NCBI GenBank assembly: GCA_963744915.1 | Contig: CAVUUY010000011.1 | Location: 124,001 to 188,000, forward strand | Source of the DNA: DATAFF01 sp963744915 | GTDB lineage: Bacteria > Pseudomonadota > Alphaproteobacteria > Rhizobiales > Aestuariivirgaceae | Direction of reading: 5' to 3' | DNA length: 64,000 nucleotides | In this document: one piece after another, positions 8,381 through 16,638 of the stretch | Position numbering within the stretch: the stretch's first letter is position 1 | Layout of the letters: every line of letters begins with the position of its first letter | Program-made: the position numbers and the translations under genes | The notes under the pieces: model-generated | The model's database searches: none | Told to the model about the DNA's origin: nothing | Seen by the model: the letters and a program-made list of their open reading frames with translations, nothing else

Positions 8381-9593
8381 TCATCGTCCGGCGGACGCCT
8401 CCGTCGGCCGGCGCCCGCCCGGCTATGGCGGCTGCGTCGCGCTCGATCTCGGCGATGAATTGGCCTTGAGCCTGTTTGCCGCCGCCTGGAACCGCCTGAG
8501 CGGCAGCGCCGCCCTGCCGGCACCGATGAACACCGAGGCGGTCCTGTCGCCCTTGTTCCGCCACCGCGCCCCGCCCGGCCGGCGCGTCCAGATCGGGGCC
8601 ATCATTGCCGAGCATGGCGAGCTTGCCGCCATCGGCGCCTTCGAGCGGCTCGGCCTCGCCCAGGGCCGGGCGCTACCGGTGTCGGCGAGCTGGATGGCTG
8701 ACCTGCCGCTCGCCGGCACGCCGCTGCTCGCCCGCCACGATCCCGATGATGCGCTTGCCTGGCTCATCGCCGGGGTGACGCGACTGCAGGGCACCCATGC
8801 CGTGCTGTTCCGGCTGGTCGGCGATGATGCCGGTTTCGGGCAGATTCTGCGCCAGGCGGCAGCCCGGCTCGGCGTTGCGAAGCCGGTCGTGCTCGAGCCC
8901 TTCCCGCGGGCGGCGCTCGACATCGGCGGCGATTTCGACGGCTGGTTCAATGACAACTTCGCCCGCAAGCGGCGCAAGGAGTTCCGGCGCCTGGCGGCCC
9001 GCCTCGCCGAGCACGGCACGGTCGAGATCGTGACCCGAACCCGCGACGAGCCGCTGTCGCCGTGGATCGACGATTTTCTCGCCCTCGAGGGCGCCGGCTG
9101 GAAAGGGCGGCGCGGCACGGCGCTCGCCTGCTCGCGCGATGCCGCCCGTTTTCTCGCCGAGGCGCTCGACCGCCTCAACGAGCGCGGTGAGCTGCTGTTC
9201 TGGCGCCTCAGCCTCGATGGCAAGCCGCTCGCCATGCTGTTCGCCATACTGAGCGGCGGCACCGCCTTCCTGGGCAAGATCGCCTATGACGAGTCGTTCG
9301 CCCGGTATTCCCCGGGGGTGCTGCTGATCCTCGAGGCCACCCGCACCCTGCTCGGCCGGTCGGACATCACCTGCGCCAACTCCTGTGCCATTCCGGGACA
9401 TCCGATGATCGACAACATCTGGCGTGATCGCCTGCCGCTCGCCGACCTGCTGATCGCTGCCCCGGGCACGCCGGAGCCGCTGTTCCAGGCGATCGCCGCC
9501 GCCGAACGGGTCCGGCGGCCGCTGCGCGCCACCGCCAAGTCGCTCTATCACCGTCTGCTGAAAGGATATCGCCATGCCATTGATCGCGCTTGA
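8355..9593 (+). CDS. GNAT/FemAB-like transferase (BioF2-like acetyltransferase domain)
   Basis: A 412-aa cytoplasmic protein whose C-terminal half resembles the BioF2-like GNAT domain found in exopolysaccharide clusters, for example KRRKEFRRLAARL (about residues 205-217) and FARYSPGVLLILEATR (about 315-330). These enzymes transfer acyl or aminoacyl groups to surface polymers or their precursors. The ATG at 8355 is chosen because GGAGG lies six bases upstream; earlier in-frame starts lie deep in the flippase gene. It overlaps the flippase by 26 bases and the JmjC gene by 20 bases, so the three genes form a compact operon. Confidence 0.78.
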   Translation: MALISRLHDHRPADASVGRRPPGYGGCVALDLGDELALSLFAAAWNRLSGSAALPAPMNTEAVLSPLFRHRAPPGRRVQIGAIIAEHGELAAIGAFERLGLAQGRALPVSASWMADLPLAGTPLLARHDPDDALAWLIAGVTRLQGTHAVLFRLVGDDAGFGQILRQAAARLGVAKPVVLEPFPRAALDIGGDFDGWFNDNFARKRRKEFRRLAARLAEHGTVEIVTRTRDEPLSPWIDDFLALEGAGWKGRRGTALACSRDAARFLAEALDRLNERGELLFWRLSLDGKPLAMLFAILSGGTAFLGKIAYDESFARYSPGVLLILEATRTLLGRSDITCANSCAIPGHPMIDNIWRDRLPLADLLIAAPGTPEPLFQAIAAAERVRRPLRATAKSLYHRLLKGYRHAIDRA

Positions 9594-10488
9594 CCGGTCG
9601 AAAGCCCGCGCCAGCTTCCACCGCGCGCCCTTTGCCATGCGGCACGGCCTCGCCGGTCACGACCTCTTCACCCTGCCGCGCCTGGTCGAGCTCGCCAAAT
9701 CCATGCCGCGCGATCGCATCGAATACAATTCCGGCAAGATCGAGCCGGGGGTCAGGCCTGAGGACGTCCCCGGCATAACGATGCCGGCCGACGAGGTCAT
9801 CCGCCGCATCGAGAACGCCAATGCCTGGCTCGTCATCAAGGGCGTCGAGCTGAACCCCGCCTACCGCGTTCTGCTCCGTGAATTCCTGACCGAGGTGTCG
9901 AGCGCCGCCGGCCCCGGCACCGAGCGCTTCGAGGACCTCCAGGGCTTCATCTTCATCTCCTCCGCCGGTTCGGTGACGCCGTTCCATTTCGACGCCGAGG
10001 AGAACATTCTGGTCCAGATCCGCGGTGACAAATACGTCCACATCTTCGACAACGCCGATCGCAGCCTGGTGCCCGAGGAAAGCCTCGAGCTGTCACCGTC
10101 CAAGCATCGCAACCAGCCCTATCGGGCCGCTTTCGAGCGCCGCGCCGAGGTCTTTGCGCTCACCCCCGGCGATGCCGTTCATATTCCCTATCTCTGGCCG
10201 CATTGGGTGCATACCGGGGCCAGCTGGTGCGTGTCGATGGCGATGACCTGGAAGACGCCGGCGGTCAGGCGGCTGAACAAGGTCCGGCTGATGAACGGCA
10301 CGCTGCGCCGCTACGGCCTGCCGCAGCCGGCGCCCGGCCGGTCGCAGCTCGGTGATGCCGCCAAGGTCGCCCTGCATGACGGGGCACGCCTCGCCATGGA
10401 GCCGCTGCGTCGCTCCGAGGGGCTGCGGCGCCGCCTGCGCGGGCTGGTCTATGGCAGCAGCGCCAACTATTATTACCGCGGCTCATGA
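9574..10488 (+). CDS. JmjC/cupin-type Fe(II)/2-oxoglutarate oxygenase-like protein
   Basis: A 304-aa protein with a JmjC-like double-stranded beta helix. VTPFHFDAEEN supplies His138 and Asp140. RGDKYVHIFD is the strand that follows in bacterial JmjC proteins. DAVHIPYLWPHWVHTG carries the distal histidine (probably His210). The family hydroxylates amino-acid side chains or small metabolites using 2-oxoglutarate and iron. The last 60 residues are basic and rich in Arg. Its start lies inside the GNAT gene, and its end overlaps the convergent ispG by 16 bases. Context suggests modification of the product exported by the flippase operon; a protein substrate is equally possible. Confidence 0.75.
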   Translation: MPLIALDRSKARASFHRAPFAMRHGLAGHDLFTLPRLVELAKSMPRDRIEYNSGKIEPGVRPEDVPGITMPADEVIRRIENANAWLVIKGVELNPAYRVLLREFLTEVSSAAGPGTERFEDLQGFIFISSAGSVTPFHFDAEENILVQIRGDKYVHIFDNADRSLVPEESLELSPSKHRNQPYRAAFERRAEVFALTPGDAVHIPYLWPHWVHTGASWCVSMAMTWKTPAVRRLNKVRLMNGTLRRYGLPQPAPGRSQLGDAAKVALHDGARLAMEPLRRSEGLRRRLRGLVYGSSANYYYRGS

Positions 10489-11729
10489 TTGGGATTTTCG
10501 GCGCTGCCACCCCAGCGTTCGGCGACATAGCTCTCGACGATATCCTTGAACTGCTGGCCGATGTCTGTGCCGCGCAGCGTCTTGACCTTCTTGCCGTCGA
10601 TATAGACCGGGGCGGCGGGGACCTCGCCGGTGCCAGGCAGTGAAATCCCGATATCGGCGTGCTTCGATTCGCCCGGCCCATTGACGATGCAGCCCATGAC
10701 CGCGAGCTGCAGCGTCTCGAAGCCGGGATAGGCCTTCTGCCACGCCGGCATGCGGGTGCGAATGTGGGTTTGTATATCCTGGGCGAGCTCCTGAAACACC
10801 GTTGAGGTGGTGCGTCCGCAGCCCGGGCAGGCAATGACCATGGGCATGAAGGACCGCATCCCCATGGTCTGGAGAATCTCCTGGGCGACCATCACCTCGC
10901 GGCTGCGGTCGCCGCCCGGCTCGGGGGTGAGCGAGATGCGGATGGTGTCGCCGATGCCTTCCTGGAGCAGCACCGACAGTGCCGCGGTCGAGGCGACGAT
11001 GCCCTTGGAGCCCATGCCCGCCTCGGTCAGGCCGAGATGCAGGGCGTGGTCGGTGCGGCGGGCGAGCTCGCGATAGACGGCAATGAGATCCTGGACCTCC
11101 GAGACCTTGGCCGAGATGATGATGTGGTCGGCACCGAGGCCGAGCTCGACCGCCCGCTTCGCCGAGGAGACGCCGGACTGGACGATCGCCTCATGCATCA
11201 CCAGGCGGGCATCCAGCGGCTCCGGGAGCTTGGCGTTGTCGTCCATCAGCCGCGCCAGCATCGACTGGTCGAGCGATCCCCAATTGACTCCGATCCGGAC
11301 CGGCTTGGCGAATTGGCAGGCCTTCTCGATCATCATCGCGAAATTGCGGTCCTGCTTCTCGCCGAAACCGACATTGCCGGGATTGATGCGGTATTTGGCC
11401 AGCGCTTCGGCGCATGCCGGATGGTCGCGCAGGAGGGTGTGGCCGATATAGTGGAAGTCGCCGATGAGCGGCACGGCGACGCCCATGCGATCGAGGGCAT
11501 CGCGGATATGCGGCACGGCGGCGGCCGCCTCGCTGCGGTCGACGGTGATGCGCACGAGCTCGGAGCCGGAGCGGGCCAGCTCGGCCACCTGGCCGGCGGT
11601 CGCCGCGGCATCGGCGGTGTCGGTATTCGTCATCGACTGCACCACGACCGGGGCGCCGCCACCGATGGTGACATGGCCAACCCTGACGCCGATGCTGCCC
11701 CGGCGCGTCCCGATTGCCGAATAGCCCAT
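10473..11729 (-). CDS. ispG: 4-hydroxy-3-methylbut-2-en-1-yl diphosphate synthase IspG (GcpE)
   Basis: A 418-aa enzyme of the MEP isoprenoid pathway that converts MEcPP to HMBPP using a [4Fe-4S] cluster. The N-terminal TIM-barrel domain starts VRVGHVTIGGGAPVVVQSM. The C-terminal cluster-binding domain contains CPGCGRTTS (Cys about 301 and 304) and MGCIVNGPGE (Cys about 347), the three cluster ligands. Length and motifs fit the two-domain bacterial form. It lies 76 bases downstream of the Zur-like gene on the same strand. Its 3' end overlaps the convergent JmjC gene by 16 bases. Confidence 0.97.
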   Translation of the reverse strand: MGYSAIGTRRGSIGVRVGHVTIGGGAPVVVQSMTNTDTADAAATAGQVAELARSGSELVRITVDRSEAAAAVPHIRDALDRMGVAVPLIGDFHYIGHTLLRDHPACAEALAKYRINPGNVGFGEKQDRNFAMMIEKACQFAKPVRIGVNWGSLDQSMLARLMDDNAKLPEPLDARLVMHEAIVQSGVSSAKRAVELGLGADHIIISAKVSEVQDLIAVYRELARRTDHALHLGLTEAGMGSKGIVASTAALSVLLQEGIGDTIRISLTPEPGGDRSREVMVAQEILQTMGMRSFMPMVIACPGCGRTTSTVFQELAQDIQTHIRTRMPAWQKAYPGFETLQLAVMGCIVNGPGESKHADIGISLPGTGEVPAAPVYIDGKKVKTLRGTDIGQQFKDIVESYVAERWGGSAENPNHEPR

Positions 11730-11805
11730 TCACGCACCTTCAAGTTGATCGTTCAAATCGCCTTATTGCCAATTTCCGATAGCCTCGGCAAGGGGCAACG
11801 GGTCG

Positions 11806-12303
11806 TCACCCCTCGGCGGCGGCGCAACCGAGACAGCGGCCGAGCAGCTCCACCACCGTGCGGCGGGGACGGAAACCGGTGATCTTGGCGGCATCCGCCA
11901 GGGCGGCCATGCTGGCCGTCGCCTCGAATTCCGCAACCGCGCCGCAGCCGTCGCACACCAGCAGCACGGCCTCGCCCTCATGCTGGCCATGGCTGCAGGC
12001 GACGAAGGCATTGCGGCTCTCGATCTTGTGAACAAGACCATGCGAGGCCAGGAAATCGAGGGCGCGGTAGACCGACATCGGGGCCGGCGGCGGGCCGGCG
12101 GCGGCGAGCCGCTCGATGATGTCATAGGCGCCGGCCGCCTCGTGGCTGCGGGCGACGGCGACCAGGACCTTGCGGCGCAGGCTGGTGAGGCGACTGCCGC
12201 GGCGCGCGCACACGCGCTCGGCCCGGGCGACGAGGTCGCCGGTGCAGGCATCGTGGTCATGATCGGCGGCGAGAAAACCGCCGGGCAGGGGCTTGCTGTT
12301 CAT
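11806..12303 (-). CDS. zur: Fur-family metalloregulator, probably Zur
   Basis: A 165-aa DNA-binding repressor. The N-terminal winged helix is visible in RLTSLRRKVLVAVARSHEAA and MSVYRALDFLASHGLV (about residues 39-90). The C-terminal dimerisation/metal domain has His residues near 104-108 and two structural zinc pairs, Cys117/Cys120 (CDGC) and Cys157/Cys160 (CLGC). The His-rich N-terminus (AADHDHDAC) resembles alphaproteobacterial Zur rather than Fur. The ATG at 12303 has no clear ribosome site, and a 13-bp palindrome ends four bases upstream of it, implying autoregulation or a leaderless message. IspG follows on the same strand. Confidence 0.85.
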   Translation of the reverse strand: MNSKPLPGGFLAADHDHDACTGDLVARAERVCARRGSRLTSLRRKVLVAVARSHEAAGAYDIIERLAAAGPPPAPMSVYRALDFLASHGLVHKIESRNAFVACSHGQHEGEAVLLVCDGCGAVAEFEATASMAALADAAKITGFRPRRTVVELLGRCLGCAAAEG

Positions 12304-12306
12304 GCT

Positions 12307-12319
12307 GTTACAATGTAAC
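12307..12319. promoter_or_regulatory. Palindrome GTTACAATGTAAC, candidate Zur operator
   Basis: The arms GTTACA and TGTAAC are perfect inverted repeats around one central base. The site lies three bases before the zur start codon and 84 bases before the EutA-like gene on the other strand. Its GTTA-TAAC form resembles Zur/Fur boxes known in alphaproteobacteria. Binding is inferred from position and symmetry. Confidence 0.6.
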
Positions 12320-12402
12320 CGGCAAAGCCGCGTTGCGCCAATGTTTTGCGCCGGTCGAGCAGATCGGCTAGGCTTTGAACGAATATTTCGGAGACCTTGC
12401 CC

Positions 12403-13212
12403 ATGACCGCCAGAGCCCGCCAGTCCCGTTCCGAGCCGCGCGAGATGATCCTGATCGAGCATTTGCCGTTCGAAACGGATGCCGGCATCGGCGAGCGGGC
12501 GCGGATCGGCCTTATCGTGCTGGCCAGCGACTTCACCATCGAGCATGAGTGGCGGGCGATCTTTGCAGCGCTGCCCGGCGTGGCGCTTTATGAAAGCCGG
12601 CTGTTCAACGACCCCATCATCACCCCGGAATCGCTGCGGGCGATGGAGCCCCTGATCGCCCCCGCAGCCAGTCTCATTCTCCCCGGCAATCCCCTTGATG
12701 CGATCGCCTTCGGCTGCACCTCCGCCTCGATGGCGATCGGCGAGGAGGGGGTGTTCGACAAGATCCGCGCCGGCGGCCAGGAAGCCCCGGCGACGACGCC
12801 GGTCACCGCCGCCTTTGCGGCGTTCACGGCGCTTGGGGCGAAGCGCATCGCCGTGCTCACGCCCTATCGGGCCGAGGTCAACCAGATCGTTGCCGACTAC
12901 ATCACGGCGCGCGGCTTCGAGGTGCCGGTGTTCGGCTCGTTCAACGAGGGCAATGACCGTATCGTCGCGGCCATCACCCCGGCATCGATCAAGGCCGGCA
13001 TCCGGCGCATCCTGACGGCAGGCGACGTCGATGCGGTGTTCGTCTCCTGCACCTCGGTGCGACTGGCCGAGGTGGCAGCCGCGATCGAGGCGGAGGTCGG
13101 CCTGCCGGTCACCTCGTCGAATCATGCGATGGCCTGGCATGCACTGCGGCTTGCCGGCATTCAGGATGGCCTGCCGCAATTCGGAAAGCTGTTCACACTT
13201 CCAATCGCTTGA
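12403..13212 (+). CDS. Asp/Glu racemase-fold protein, EutA/arylmalonate decarboxylase-like
   Basis: A 269-aa cytoplasmic protein of the aspartate/glutamate racemase superfamily. The two symmetric active-site cysteines are in IAFGCTSAS and VFVSCTSVR, each followed by Thr/Ser as the family requires. VTAAFAAFTALGAKRIAVLTPY lies between them. The closest families I recognise are maleate isomerase, arylmalonate decarboxylase and EutA of ectoine utilisation. A DoeA-like gene lies 9 kb upstream, so a link with ectoine breakdown is possible but not contiguous. ATG 12403 was chosen because GGAGA lies about eight bases upstream; TTG at 12397 is an alternative. It diverges from zur over the palindromic site. 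Confidence 0.75.
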   Translation: MTARARQSRSEPREMILIEHLPFETDAGIGERARIGLIVLASDFTIEHEWRAIFAALPGVALYESRLFNDPIITPESLRAMEPLIAPAASLILPGNPLDAIAFGCTSASMAIGEEGVFDKIRAGGQEAPATTPVTAAFAAFTALGAKRIAVLTPYRAEVNQIVADYITARGFEVPVFGSFNEGNDRIVAAITPASIKAGIRRILTAGDVDAVFVSCTSVRLAEVAAAIEAEVGLPVTSSNHAMAWHALRLAGIQDGLPQFGKLFTLPIA

Positions 13213-13393
13213 TGCAAAGCACAAGGCTTGGCCCTATTCCTGCCTTTGTAAACCTTTAGCGGGACCGGCACGGGAATGCCGCCCGCTGAGTTGGTGCGGG
13301 TGGTGAAGGGGACAGGCAGTCCAACGCATTAGAACTTCCTTAGGGTCGCTCGGCGCAGGATCGCGCAGACACGATCTCGCGGGGCGTTGGACA

Positions 13394-13576
13394 ATGTACG
13401 GAGCAGTAGATCCGATGGGGAACGGCCAACGATCCGATCAGGACCAGATCGAACGGGGACAGGCATCGGCAAAGCGCCGGGCCCGCGAAGTGAGCCCCGA
13501 GCTGAAAGAGTTCATGCATATGTTGAAGACGATCGAGGACCAGGCCGAGGCGGCCGGGCTCCACGACGAGGAATGA
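13394..13576 (+). CDS. Small hypothetical protein (60 aa)
   Basis: A 60-aa, charged, probably helical protein, ending SPELKEFMHMLKTIEDQAEAAGLHDEE. It has no signal peptide or membrane segment. High-GC codon usage consistent with the surrounding genome and a position between two gene clusters support it. No clear Shine-Dalgarno is visible before ATG 13394; ATG 13415 is an alternative. Function unknown. Confidence 0.5.
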   Translation: MYGAVDPMGNGQRSDQDQIERGQASAKRRAREVSPELKEFMHMLKTIEDQAEAAGLHDEE

Positions 13577-13607
13577 GCCCACCGGGCCGGGTCTCGAACA
13601 TGCCGTC

Positions 13608-14048
13608 CTAGGCGGCCGGCAAGGGCCAGGGCCTGCCGGCGCGGGTCACCAGGGCTGCAAGCTCGCTGCGGCCGGTCGGCTTTTGTATCACCGCATCGAA
13701 GGCGGTTCGCGCCGTGTCGCGCAGGCAGTCGGTCGTGCCATATCCAGACAGCGCAACGATCAGCGTGTCGCAGCGATCGAGACGGCAGCGGATGATCCGC
13801 GCGGCGCGGATCCCGTCGATGACCGGCATGTCGATGTCGAGCAAAATCAGATCATAATGCCCCGATGACGCGCGCGTCACCGCATCGCCGCCATCGCCGA
13901 CGGCGTCGATATCGCAGCCAAGGCCGCGCAGCAGGGCGGCGGTCAGAAGGCGTGAGGCGGCGCAGTCCTCGGCCAGCAGGATGCGCGGGCGGCTGATGGC
14001 ATCGCCGGGGCATTGGCCGGCCGTGCCGGGCGGAATCCGAGGGTGCAT
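13608..14048 (-). CDS. Stand-alone response-regulator receiver domain protein
   Basis: A 146-aa protein consisting of a short N-terminal extension and one receiver domain with no output domain. The acidic pocket is in ILLAED (Glu27/Asp28), the phosphoacceptor Asp71 is in LILLDIDMP, the switch Ser101 is in VALSGYG, and the invariant Lys123 is in VIQKP. All residues needed for phosphorylation are present. Such proteins relay phosphate in phosphorelays or act allosterically on partner proteins. No histidine kinase is encoded nearby. GGGAGAG lies a few bases before the ATG at 14048; the longer frame starting at 14105 lacks support. Confidence 0.8.
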   Translation of the reverse strand: MHPRIPPGTAGQCPGDAISRPRILLAEDCAASRLLTAALLRGLGCDIDAVGDGGDAVTRASSGHYDLILLDIDMPVIDGIRAARIIRCRLDRCDTLIVALSGYGTTDCLRDTARTAFDAVIQKPTGRSELAALVTRAGRPWPLPAA

Positions 14049-14454
14049 GATCCGGGGCTCTCCCTGTGGCGCCGGTTTCCAAGATCCCGTGCGGCAGGGC
14101 AGCACCGTCCTTGGCTCATGCCAACCTCATCACAAAAACCTTGCCAGCTCTTCAAGGACAGGCGGACAAGTCATTGCAAATTTCCCGAGGATCAAAGATT
14201 GAGCATCCAGGCCATGGAGAGCAGCAGAAAACCAGCGGTAAGAAATGCTGTATGACGGGTGGGGGCCATAAACATGCGTTTGCTCCCTCTTCTTGTTCGA
14301 AAGCTGATCCCCGGCGAATTGAACTGTGCCAGATCGCAGCAAAACGGGAGGTGAATTGCTCGTTCATCCTCTGTTTACCATGTGGGCCAGATACGGAAAT
14401 TTAACCAAGCCTGGTGCTAAATGATGGCTGCTGGATATCGGGGCTTGGACTGTC
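14049..14454. other. 406-base interval without a supported gene
   Basis: Short open frames exist on both strands but none has a convincing ribosome site or protein-like composition. The interval is less GC-rich than its surroundings and presumably holds the promoter of the minus-strand receiver gene. No hairpin terminator was recognised. Confidence 0.5.
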
Positions 14455-14634
14455 ATGAGTGCAACGCTGTTCATCGGGGCCGTGGGCCTCACGATCAATT
14501 GTGCCTTGGCCGTGCTGGCCCTGCGGATGGTCATGCGGTTCGATCAACCGCCGCGCAATGACGAGCCTGTCGCCCAGCCGGCTGCGGCGCCGCAGCCTGC
14601 GGCCGCGATGCCGTGCCAGCCGGCGCAAGCCTGA
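14455..14634 (+). CDS. Small membrane protein (59 aa)
   Basis: The frame starts MSATLFIGAVGLTINCALAV and continues with hydrophobic residues to about residue 26, forming one membrane helix. A polar Pro/Ala-rich tail (PAAAPQPAAAM) follows. It resembles the many small single-helix proteins of Rhizobiales without known function. The ribosome site is weak, so the call is tentative. Confidence 0.4.
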   Translation: MSATLFIGAVGLTINCALAVLALRMVMRFDQPPRNDEPVAQPAAAPQPAAAMPCQPAQA

Positions 14635-14787
14635 CGCCTGTCGGGATCTAGTTCCCTCGCATCCCGTTCCCTCGCCATCGCCTGGCGGAAGCAATTGCGC
14701 GCGCCGCAGCACCTACGCGATTGACAATGCTCGCTGCCGCTTTCACGGTTTCCTTTCGGGGAACGGCCTTGATTCGGCGAGCGGTAG

Positions 14788-15258
14788 ATGCGCAGCGCAC
14801 TTTCGAGCGTGGCGGCGAGCGGGGATTTCGAAGGATTTGGCCTCCCCGCCACCTGGGGCCACGCGCCTTCTTCAAGCGGGATATTCAGCGACCTGTTCGG
14901 CATCGCACGGCCGATCGGCCAGGTGATCTGCTGGGATTATCTCGGTCATCAATTTCTCTTCAAGATCTACGACATCGGCCAGCGGCCAGAGATCGCACGG
15001 GCTGCCTACATGTTCGCCGAGCGGCTGGGCGACTGCTATCTGCCGCGGCAGATCGGTCATGCCAAGTCACCCGAGGAAGGGGTTCCGGCAGTCGAGCAGT
15101 TCACCGCCGCGGCGGCAGCCGGGTGCAGTCATGTGCTGGTCCACGACGCGCCATCGATCTTCACCGATCTCGAGGAAATCGAGCGGCGGCTCGTCGCGAC
15201 ATTCGATCCCGCGATGAACAAGAAGGAAGAAAGGGTCGCGACCCTGCCCAAGGAATAG
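14788..15258 (+). CDS. Hypothetical 156-aa protein
   Basis: The family is not recognised. The sequence is soluble and well mixed in composition, containing FGIARPIGQVICWDYLGHQF and YMFAERLGDCYLPRQIGHA. No signal peptide or membrane segment is apparent. The frame ends 62 bases before a strong hairpin terminator on the same strand, which supports a real transcript. The start codon is uncertain because only a weak GAGCGG precedes ATG 14788. Confidence 0.5.
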   Translation: MRSALSSVAASGDFEGFGLPATWGHAPSSSGIFSDLFGIARPIGQVICWDYLGHQFLFKIYDIGQRPEIARAAYMFAERLGDCYLPRQIGHAKSPEEGVPAVEQFTAAAAAGCSHVLVHDAPSIFTDLEEIERRLVATFDPAMNKKEERVATLPKE

Positions 15259-15320
15259 AGCCGGAGGCCGGACGACGGGCGTCTTTGCCAGCTTCGATCG
15301 ACCCGCCCAGAAAAACGGGC

Positions 15321-15365
15321 GCCCCGCCGCGCACTTGTCCTGGCGCCGGCGGGGCTTTCATTCTT
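15321..15365 (+). terminator. Rho-independent terminator
   Basis: The arms GCCCCGCCG (15321-15329) and CGGCGGGGC (15347-15355) form a 9-bp GC stem followed by TTTCATTCTT. It closes transcription of the 156-aa gene upstream. The rest of the gap up to the pirin stop at 15634 shows no supported gene. Confidence 0.75.
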
Positions 15366-15633
15366 ATTCAGAGGCCGGACTGGGCCGGCCAGCTTCGCGG
15401 CGGCTCGCGCCCTGCGCAAAGGCGTTCGCTCATCCGCCAACAGTCTTTCGATTATGTCGTGATCGCAGGCAGGAGGACAACGCCTTCCGCGTCGGATTCC
15501 GCCCGCTGCCTCGTCAGTCCCGAGGCCCTGAGAGATTGCCCGGTGGAGTCATTCCCGTACCTCTCTGGAGAATAAGCAGCGTTGCACTGCCGTACCCCCA
15601 AAGCTTGGCACGATCATGTCCGATGTCAAGGGG

Positions 15634-16581
15634 TCAAGGTTGTCCGACCGGTCGATCGCCGGGCAGCCGGTCCGGCAAGGGAATGAACTCGCTGTCGCCC
15701 GGAACGCTGTCGAATTTGCCGGCCCGCCAATCGGCCTTGGCCTGCTCGATCCGGTCCTTGCGCGAAGAGACGAAATTCCACCAGATCAGGCGCGGTCCAT
15801 CCATCGGCTCGCCACCCAGCATCAGGAAGCGGGCGTCGGCGCGGGCGCGGATGGTGATGCGGTCGCCGGGCCGGAACACCAGGAGACGGCCCGGGCCGAA
15901 CACGTCGCCGGCAATGTCGATCGTGCCGGAGACGGTGTAGATCGCGCGTTCTTCATGATCGGCGTCGAGGGGGACGGCGGCGCCCATGGCCAAGGCCACA
16001 TCGGCATAGAACATCGGGCTCGAGGTCCTGACCGGCGAGGCGGCGCCGAACAGCGTCCCGGCGATGATGCGGACCGTCTGACCCGGCTCGTCGATGACCG
16101 GCAGCGCGCTCGCCTCGTAATGCGCGAAATCCGGCGCCGTCTCCTCGTCCTTGGCCGACAGGGCGACCCAGCTCTGGATGCCGAACAGCTTGGAACCGGT
16201 GCGGCGCAGGTCCGTTGCGGTGCGCTCGGAATGAACGATGCCGCGGCCGGCGGTCATCCAATTGAGCTCTCCAGGCCGGATCGCCAGCTCGGTGCCGAGG
16301 GAATCGCGGTGCATGACCTCGCCGGCGAACAGATAGGTCACGGTGGAGAGCCCTATATGGGGATGCGGGCGAACATCCATGCCCTGGCCAAGCAGGAATT
16401 CCGCCGGTCCCATCTGGTCGAAGAAGATGAAGGGTCCGACCATCTGCCGCTCAGGCGAGGGGAGCGCGCGGCGAACCTCGAAGCCGCCAAGATCGCGGGC
16501 GCGCGGCACGATCACCACATCGATCAGATCGCAGGCTTTGCGGTCACCGGGCTGCGGGTCATCACAGGGTTGCCAGCTCAT
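15634..16581 (-). CDS. Pirin family protein
   Basis: A 315-aa bicupin protein. The N-terminal cupin carries the pirin iron site: His73 and His75 in RPHPHIGLSTV, then His117 and Glu119 in RGIVHSE. The C-terminal half contains the second, metal-free cupin. Pirins are cytoplasmic iron proteins; some act as quercetin 2,3-dioxygenases and others as regulators of metabolic enzymes. The length is slightly above the usual 230-290 aa. It lies 57 bases downstream of the Ldh2-type gene on the same strand. Confidence 0.9.
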   Translation of the reverse strand: MSWQPCDDPQPGDRKACDLIDVVIVPRARDLGGFEVRRALPSPERQMVGPFIFFDQMGPAEFLLGQGMDVRPHPHIGLSTVTYLFAGEVMHRDSLGTELAIRPGELNWMTAGRGIVHSERTATDLRRTGSKLFGIQSWVALSAKDEETAPDFAHYEASALPVIDEPGQTVRIIAGTLFGAASPVRTSSPMFYADVALAMGAAVPLDADHEERAIYTVSGTIDIAGDVFGPGRLLVFRPGDRITIRARADARFLMLGGEPMDGPRLIWWNFVSSRKDRIEQAKADWRAGKFDSVPGDSEFIPLPDRLPGDRPVGQP

Positions 16582-16638
16582 GCCTCCTCCTACACGTCCC
16601 AGCGCAACTTTGAAAGTGCATGGGGTCGCCGATTCGGG

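Noticed and set aside
15520..15570. Motif CCCTGAGAGATTGCCC resembling a riboswitch loop
   Set aside because: The other conserved helices of TPP or glycine riboswitches are absent, and the downstream strand has no gene in the right orientation.
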